Source of the DNA: Castanea sativa
Taxonomy: Eukaryota > Streptophyta > Magnoliopsida > Fagales > Fagaceae
Direction of reading: 5' to 3'
DNA length: 64,000 bases
Assembly: GCF_040712315.1 (NCBI RefSeq)
Contig: NC_134015.1
Span: 53,483,464-53,547,463 of the forward strand
In this document: piece by piece, positions 57,245-64,000 of the stretch
How the letters are laid out: each line of letters opens with the position of its first letter
Position numbering within the stretch: position 1 is the first letter of the stretch
Notes under the pieces: generated by a model
What the model was told of the DNA's origin: nothing
The model's database searches: none
The model's input: only the letters and a program-made list of their open reading frames with translations
Position numbers and translations under genes: made by a program

Positions 57245-58320
57245 TAATAGATTCTGCGGCAGGAAGCGCCATGTTTTCCTTCATGGACGGGTTTAATGGT
57301 TACAATTAGATCAGAATGGCACTGAAGGACGCAAAAAAGACTGCTTTCAGAACACCTATAGGCAAATTTTACTATACGGTAATGCCATTTGGGTTAAAGA
57401 ACGCAGGTGCAACTTATCAAAGGACAATGACGGCTATATTTCATGACATGATGCATAGAGAATTAGAAGACTATATGGATGACATAGTGGTAAAATCAAA
57501 GAAGTGGGAAGAGCATGTCCAAGTGTTGAGGAGGGTATTTGAAAGTTCCATGTCTAAGAATGAACCCTCTCAAATGTGCATTTGGAGTGTCTTTAGGAAA
57601 ATTCTTGGGTTTTCTGGTTTACAGCAGAGGAATAGACATAAACCTGGCCAAAGCTACAGCCATAGCAACTATAAGGCCTCCAACCACAGTAAAAGAGTTA
57701 AAAAGCTTTTTGGGAAATGTCTCATATATCCGAAGATTCATCCCCAGACTGGCATCCATCACCTCTGCTTTCAGGAAACTGCTTAAAAAGGGGCAAAACT
57801 TTGAATGGGGGCAGGCACAACAGGCGGCCTTCAAAAGACTACAGCAGATTATGATGAATCTCCCTATTGTACAAGCTCCAATCCGTAGGAAGCCATTGTT
57901 GTTGTACTTAGCAACCAATCAGTATGTCGTAGGCGCGCTGATCGCCCAAGAGGACGAAGATGGTACGGAACAACCGGTTTATTACATTAGTCGAGCTCTA
58001 AAAGACACAGAAACTCGTTACCCAAGGGTATTGAGGGCATGCTTAGCCATCGTGTACGCCTCGTAGAGGTTACATCATTATTTCTTGGCCTACGAAGTGT
58101 AATTGATGACTAAGTCCCGCACCATCAAAGCTTTATTACAACAACCAATTCTCTTTGGTAGAATATCCCAGTGGTTGCTACAGTTGTCACAATATGATTT
58201 GAAGGCAGGAACACCCAAGGCGGTAAAGAGTCGGGCTATAGCGGATCTGTTGGCTCAGTTCCTAGGAGAAGAAGAATTTTACTGGATGATGAAGTCCCAG
58301 GAGAAGTAACCGTGGTAGAA
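57245..58320 (+). pseudogene. Reverse transcriptase (second part) and RNase H of gypsy element B
   Basis: SFMDGFNGYN holds the first catalytic aspartate. The palm continues with MPFGLKNAGATYQ and the intact YMDD at 57472-57483. A frame change near 57545 leads to RMNPLKCAFGV, FLGFLV, then the RNase H region (LLLYLATNQYVVGALIAQE, VYYISRAL). One stop lies at 57308 and others near 58065 and 58100. The catalytic boxes look unaltered despite the breaks. Confidence 0.85.
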
Positions 58321-58970
58321 GAAGTCGGAGAACGGTGGGTGATGAAATTTGATGGGTCTTCTATTACCCAATCGGGGGGAGTAGGAGTAGTTCTATACCA
58401 TGAAGAAACGAGGTTGTAGCACCATCATTCAAATTGGAATTCCCCTGTTCAAACAACATGGCAGAATATGAAGCCTATCTAACTGGGTTAGCCATGGCCC
58501 TTGAAATGGAGGTCAAACACTTGAGAGTGATAAGGGACTCAAACTTAGTGGTCTGCCAGACCAAAGGTAGCTACTCTTTAAAAGAACCCAACCTAGCCCC
58601 TTACAGAGCAATGGCCCAGAAGATGGAGGAAAGGTTTTCAACCTTTGAAATAGAGCACATGCCGAGAAGCAAAAATCGGTTTGCAGATGCGCTGGCCGTA
58701 TTAGGCTCACAAATAGTCTTCGAAGGCGATAGCACCAGGATAAAAGTCAGCAAGAGGAAAGAATCCATTATCAAAATATTGGAAGAAAGGTTCCAGGAGG
58801 AACAGTGTAAAGAGGATTGGCGGAATCCCATAAGGGAGGTCATGATGAAGGAAGGAGAGCCTGCGAAATTAAAGGTACTAAAAGATTATGCCCTGGTAAG
58901 AGGAGAACTATACCGTAGAATGCCAGGAAAGGTCCTGTCTAGATGTGTGGGGCAAGAAGAGGCTTAGAGA
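58321..58970 (+). pseudogene. Archaeal-type RNase H of gypsy element B
   Basis: WVMKFDGSS near 58335 (first acidic residue), a frame change, then NNMAEYEAYLTGLAMALEM (second), RDSNLVVCQ (third), then the MPRSKNRFADALA end near 58660-58700. This additional RNase H between polymerase and integrase is the Tat-lineage hallmark. It continues to a stop at about 58965. Confidence 0.8.
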
Positions 58971-60299
58971 AAGTTGAAGGAAGTGCATGACAAGACTTGT
59001 AGATCCTACGGAGAGATCAGCCTTTACCGCAAACTCTAAAGGGCATGCTTTTATTGGTCGAGTATGAGAAGAGACGCAGACTAGGTCCAAGTCCAATGCT
59101 AGACCTGTTAGCTTGCAGTTGACAAAGAAGAAAGCTACGCTGTGTTTGTCAGTGAGGATTGGAGAAAACCATTCACCCAATACTTCACAGAAGGTATCCT
59201 GCCACAAAAGCACAGTGAGCGATACAAGCTTAAAAGGCTGGCAACACGCTACTTTATGCACAACAAGGTCCTCTTAAAAAAAGGGTATAATGGAGACCCA
59301 CTACGCTATTTGGGCCCTAAGGAAGCAAAAAGTATGATAAAGGAGGTACACGCGGGAGAATTTGGGGAGCATCAAGGGAAGAAGAAGTTATACAGATGCT
59401 TGCTACAGATGGGTTACTACTGGCCTGCCATAAAAAGAGACACAACAGAATTTGTAAAAAGATGTCATAGCTGCCAGATACAAGCCAACTTAATTCACAC
59501 CCACTCGTAGCACTTGCACAGTATGGTTACCCTATGGCCATTCCATACTTGGGGGCTTGATTTGGTGGGGCTAGTTAACCCACCTTCGCGTGGATACATA
59601 TGGATCCTAGTGGTTATAGAGTATTTCATTAAATGGGCAGAGGCAATGCCACTTCGCAAAGCCGCGGGAGGAGCAGTGGCAAACTTCATTAAGGAAAATA
59701 TAATTGTCAGGTTTGGGGTGCCCCATAGAATCATCAGCGACAACGACACACCATTTGTCAACAGTGATGTGAGAAGGATGCTGGAATTTTACCAGGTCAA
59801 ACACCATCGATCATCGCCTTACTACCCACAAGGAAATGGGCAAGCAGAGGCAACAAACAAAACCCTCATAAAGATCATCAGCAAAATGAGTCAAGAATAT
59901 ATAGGAGGATGGGCAATGCATCTGCCAAACGCCCTTTGGGCCTACAGAAATTCACCAAAGTCAGCCACAGGATTCTCACCTTTCTCTCTGGTCTACAGAA
60001 CAGAAGTGATGAGCTTGACAGAAATAATAACCCCTTCCTTACAACTTATGCAAATGAAAGAAAACGAAAAGGAGGAGGAGGTCTTTGCGGCAGAAAGGTA
60101 TGAGGACTTAGAAGGGCTCGATGAGAAAAGAGAAGAAACTCAGGATTGCAGCAGCAGATATAAACAAAGAATGACAGAAGCCTATGGCAGGAAAAGAAAA
60201 AAAAAGTGTATGAGCTGGGGTCCACTTTTCGAAAAAGCCCGTGAAGGAAAAGAAGAAGAAGAAAACAAAAGGGATAGGAAAGTCTTTATTCACATATGA
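58971..60299 (+). pseudogene. Integrase of gypsy element B
   Basis: After a decayed linker, 59142-59510 contains the HHCC zinc finger: H-x-G-E-F-G-E-H near 59350 and C-H-S-C at 59463-59476. 59514-60299 is the core: LDLVGLVNPPS (first aspartate), ISDNDTPFV (second), GQAEATNK (glutamate), followed by PNALWAYRNSPKSATGFSPF. All three catalytic acidic residues are present. A stop at about 59508 separates finger and core. The C-terminal part is lysine/glutamate-rich and ends at 60299. Confidence 0.85.
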
Positions 60300-60334
60300 A
60301 CTGCAAGAGCATTTCATATGCTCAAGGGGCTAAA
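60300..60334 (+). promoter_or_regulatory. Polypurine tract region of gypsy element B
   Basis: CTCAAGGGGCTAAA immediately before the 3' LTR. Confidence 0.6.
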
Positions 60335-62273
60335 TGTAGATGCTCATTTTTGAAAGCCCAGCAAGAGGAAGAATCCCAACAACGTGGGCAGAAGAAAGTG
60401 GAATGGAAACACCATTAAACCCAAGCGGTAGGAATAATGGATCATGGGTCCATAAAGCAAACAAATGGACCCTGAAGAAGTAAATGAGCCTAAAAAGGCC
60501 CAAAAAGAAAGAAATAGCAAACCTATAGGTAGTATGGATGTAGAAAAGTGAGATGGGCCACAGTTTTCACTGCAAGCCCAAAACAATGTAAGTAAAGAGA
60601 GTAAAGGGCAATGAGAAACCCATAAGCCCTAAGGATGAAGTATAAAGTACTTGGGCCAAGGAAGCCCAAGGAGTTAGTAAAAGCCCATGAGAAGTATAGA
60701 ATTGAAAAGGGCCAAGGATGTCCCAAGAAGGTAGATGGGCCAAGGATGCCAAAAAAGAAGTAAGCGAGATGTGGGAGCTCGCAAGTAATGTATCAAAAGG
60801 CCTAATGAGTCTATTGGGCCATCAAAGAAAGAATGAACAGTAAGCCCAAAGAGGCCCAGCAGCCCTGGGTCAAGCAAAAATCACGGCAGGCATAACAGAA
60901 TGATGTGGTAGGAAACAAATAGCAAGGCGGAGAATAAAACATGGAAAAACCCATAATCAGGCAAGGGCCAGCCCCTAAGAAAGCAAGTCATAAATGAGAA
61001 GTCAGAGAAAGCAGCCCACGCCATAAGAAGTCAAGGACGAGCAGTAGAATGGGCAAACAGACCTTTAGACTGCGGTAAACGAAGGAGCAGCGGGCAAGTT
61101 TTGGACGAGCATGGAAGTAAAGCACGCGTAAGACCCAGACACCACCAGTCTGTACCCAGCCAATACAGGAAGTGGTGGGTCATGGGTCAGAGATAAGAGG
61201 GCATGGTCTGGCGGTGAGGAGGGGGAAAACTTATTTTCGTGTTTTCTACTCAGGCCCTTTTGGAGGCAGTGTCCTGCTAGGATGACGTACCACCCAGAAG
61301 AGGTAAAGTTGAGTTGGAACCACCAGGTGCATGCCATGAGAGACGAAGAGGAAGAGAGTATTTACACCGTGGCAGGTAAGAATGCCATGGCAAGCAAACA
61401 AACAAAATAGCCTTCTTTGTCGAGTGAGGTGAAGTGGCGTGGCCAGCATAGGTAAGTGGCACTGGTTAGGTGACTGACCAATCAGTAATGGTCGGAAAGG
61501 AAACCCACACTAGACAAAAACGGTTAAGGGCTAAAATGGTAAAAGTCAGCCGCGGCTGGCATTATATAAGGAGCCCTTATTGTGCACAGCAAGGGGGCGA
61601 CCTCTAGAAGGGGAGAATCACCATAACTAAGAAAAAACATCAAAAAGATAAAATAAAAAGAAAGAAAAAGAAAGGAAAGAATTGGAGAGAATAGAAAGGA
61701 AAGTAAAAAATGGAGAGAGCAGAGTGGCAGGCATGCACCAAATAGGTTAATCCCATCTCCCTCTTCGACCCATGTCCTCTGTTAACGGCAAAGGACCATT
61801 CAGAGTATGAGTCATTTAGGCCCGCCTTCTCAAAGCAGTTAATTTCTTCTCTAGAGAGGTTATTCGCGTTGAGGAGATGGCTCCCTTCTTGACTTAGACC
61901 CAACAACGCAACTTGATACAATAAACTGACTCTCTCTTCTTTTAATAAGCTTATTACTATTCGTTCTGCACTTATTCTTTGTTGCTGTTTCATAAAACAA
62001 GTATTCATTACCAAAGCCCTTTATTTATTTTTGTCTAAGTAGTAGAAGAATTTCCATTATTGTCTTTATTGTATCTCCCTGCCATAGCTATTATAACAGT
62101 TCTGTTTGCCATGGGCATGTGATAAAAGACTCAGTGAATGAGGCATTGTTTACGCACAAGCCGGACTAAGGAGGGTTGCTATTGGGCCGGTTCCAATTCC
62201 TTGATCCAGAAAACTTTGGGCCTAGTGCAGCAGGAGGCGGCCCAGTCCAATATTTGCAAAAAAGGCTCCCACA
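60335..62273 (+). repeat. 3' LTR of gypsy element B
   Basis: 1939 bp, ends GCTCCCACA at 62273. Confidence 0.9.
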
Positions 62274-62275
62274 CT

Positions 62276-62343
62276 AATATAAAAGACTTGGAACTTTTCA
62301 ATTTCTGTGATATAAAAGACTTGGAACTTTTCAATTTCTATGA
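62276..62343. repeat. Two-copy tandem repeat, unit 34 bp, next to LTR end
   Basis: The phrase ATATAAAAGACTTGGAAC followed by TTTTCAATTTCT occurs twice in a row (62277 and 62311). Confidence 0.9.
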
Positions 62344-63107
62344 ATGAGAGAGGTTTATATAGTAGATAGGAGATGAAACCAAAAAAAATAAATAAAAACA
62401 TAAAAGCTCAACTTATATCCCTTATTTTTGTGACATATATAGGGGCAATTCTAAGCTTCTAACCATTTGGTATCTCAAAATTCTCTAAACGTGATGACCA
62501 CTTTGTTGGTTACTAATATGGCAATTTGACTTGGTTGTGATAAAGCTTTGTCTTTTTTTTTTAAGGCATATTTGATTATGTTGATTTTGAGATAACTGGT
62601 AAAGAAAACAATTATTTGTTTAATGACAGGCATACATTGGTTTTGAAATATTAGAGGGTGAGTTCGATCGAAAGGACCAGAAGCTTTATGAGAGATTCTT
62701 GGACAGGTTAAGGCACCTAAATGTATGGATAAGCTTTACAAAGTTAGAATTTAGTGTTTAACAAACTTCAGAATTGCTCCATATTGATTTATTTTTCTGG
62801 GTTTTAAAGTTTCTGTTGCTTGCTTGGGTGGTGCTATGCGGGCATTAGGATTAGGACCTAAAATAAAGATATTAGCCAGGAAATTGACTAGATGGCCAAA
62901 TCACTAATACACCAGTACTAGACTGGGTAGAGCAGCAACTTGTGAATAGTGCAGCAGCATAGTAATAGGGAACCGCAAATGATCGACTCTGTCACACACT
63001 AAACAACTTTCATATGAATTTAAAAGGCCTCCACAACGACTGTTTTAGGATAGCACAGCACATAAAATTCAGCTATATAATCCTAGGATCAAAACCTATC
63101 ACAACTC
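62344..63107. other. Intergenic, nothing recognised
   Basis: AT-rich; no domain, repeat pair or RNA gene that I can identify. Confidence 0.5.
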
Positions 63108-63899
63108 ATAGATATGACTAAACGGGTCAGAATTTTCTGACTCGACCCGACTCGACCTAAAAAAATTCCTAACCCAAACCCGATTTTTTTTTAACCCGAA
63201 GCAAAAACAAGTTAACCTTTTTACGAGTCAACCCGACTCGACCCGAACCCAAACCATTTTTTAAAACTTTTTTTTTTTGGTAAAAAAAAAATAAAATTAA
63301 GATAATATTAGTTTAATTGTTTGTCGTGAGTTTAAAGAAAAAATTGACTTTTACATAACTGTATGCCAAATTGAAAGATGAATGATTGAGCATTCTATAA
63401 TGAGTAAAAATTTTTAGATATCAAATAGAAAAGTACATGCCAAGATAATCTAGTTATAGTATAGTTAAAAACATAGATTTAAAATTGTAGACATGTGTGA
63501 GAAACATTCATAAGTGTGAAAATAGTGAAATCAAAATTTCAAATTAACATAAATTATGAATGCTTAGACCTATGTCCAAAATAAACGGCTTTTCAAAATA
63601 AATTATGATATTTCTTAGAGTGTGTATTACTTAACAATGAGTAAACAATCAAACGTTAATATATATCTCAAATTGAAATAGAGTGCCAACCACAATTGAC
63701 ATGCAATAGATTATAAAATTAATTTTCAAGATTGTAAATATTAATGTGAAAAATACGGGTCAACTTGACTTGACTTGACCCACAACTCGATTGACCCGAA
63801 CTCACTTTTAACCCGCTTAAAATGACCTGTAACCCATTTGACCCACAACCCGATTGACCCGATCTGAACCCGACTCGACCCACTAGTTTTTCCATGTCT
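63108..63899. mobile_element. Candidate hAT-type MITE with GACCCGACTCGACCC-rich ends
   Basis: The ends at 63108-63255 and 63755-63899 are rich in the pentamer-like units ACCCG / GACTCG / GACCC. The outermost sequences are an imperfect inverted pair (TAGATATGACTAAACGGGTC on the left; the right end read inverted starts TAGACATGGAAAAACTAG then GGGTC). About 500 bp of AT-rich sequence lie between. Ends of this type and non-coding interiors are usual for hAT MITEs. The flanks are not a clean 8 bp duplication. Confidence 0.4.
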
Positions 63900-64000
63900 A
63901 AAGCTCAATAGGAATTAGTACTAGCAGTACGGTTTTAAAGGAAATGATTTAAATTAAATTTGAGAAGTCACTCTACCACAACAAAATATTCCCACTAAAC

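Larger units (their letters stand above)
51671..62273 (+). mobile_element. Ty3/gypsy LTR retrotransposon B (Tat type), split by a solo LTR
   Basis: Direct LTRs of about 1.9 kb at 51671-53601 and 60335-62273 bound gag, protease, reverse transcriptase, RNase H, archaeal-type RNase H and integrase, all on the plus strand. The second RNase H places it in the Tat lineage, but with longer LTRs and a different primer site it is a different family from the element at 23742. The 3' LTR starts TGTAGATGC after the purine tract; the 5' LTR starts ATTAGATGC, so its TG is lost. I find no clear target duplication (TTTAC on the left, CTAAT on the right). It holds the solo LTR 56240-57244. Confidence 0.88.

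Noticed and set aside
63120..63260. Telomere-like repeat
   Set aside because: Units are ACCCG/GACTCG types, not the plant telomere unit, irregular in spacing and repeated in another short block 500 bp away.

Overview
This window is plant nuclear DNA, almost certainly from a eudicot and plausibly a woody species. It is AT-rich and intergenic, filled with nested LTR retrotransposons that use plant-type primer binding sites. It holds one host-type gene, an LRK10-like receptor kinase, in damaged form. I see no rRNA, functional tRNA, CRISPR or bacterial feature, and no clearly intact protein-coding gene. Nearly every readable coding stretch is a transposon gene with stops or frameshifts, so most coding entries are called pseudogenes.

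Layout. 1-2433: decayed LINE remnant (minus strand) with an inserted block carrying a tRNA-derived SINE. 2439-12865: Copia-like LTR element (site duplication GTTTG) with a second Copia-like element nested at 4054-10070 (site duplication AAGGT); both keep gag pieces and no pol. 12871-21118: AT-rich DNA with microsatellites, a Cu/Zn superoxide dismutase scrap, an RNase H-like scrap, Helitron-like ends and tandem duplications. 21119-34444: a three-level nest. The outermost layer is a roughly 1.1 kb Mutator-like element with 200 bp inverted ends. Inside it is a 2.1 kb gag-only LTR element on the minus strand (site duplication TTTTG). Inside one LTR of that is a 10 kb Ty3/gypsy element of the Tat type. 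34445-37337: a second copy of the LINE region. 37343-45689: a young-looking Ty1/copia element (site duplication CTTTC) with an intact reverse transcriptase motif. 45695-51670: the only non-transposon island, carrying the receptor kinase pseudogene and a SINE. 51671-62273: a second Tat-type gypsy element with LTRs of about 1.9 kb, split in its reverse transcriptase by an antisense solo LTR (site duplication TAATA). 62274-64000: flank with a candidate hAT-type MITE.

How the parts relate. Three separate elements (outer Copia, inner Copia, minus-strand gypsy-type) are gag-only, so they would need enzymes in trans from full-length relatives. The large gypsy element carries an antisense gene that can be read as four exons with GT/AG borders, behind a plausible TATA box, and a roughly 47 bp tandem array in its 3' untranslated region. 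Two Copia LTR families carry clusters of short self-complementary motifs in U3 and again near the 3' end of the internal region. The order of insertions can be read from the nesting, and a related locus at 20477-20520 preserves an unoccupied version of the outer Copia insertion site.

Limits. All homology calls come from motif recognition by eye. Element ends are strongest where a target-site duplication is visible (five insertions), weaker for the Mutator-like element and the second gypsy element, and weakest for the Helitron and MITE candidates.
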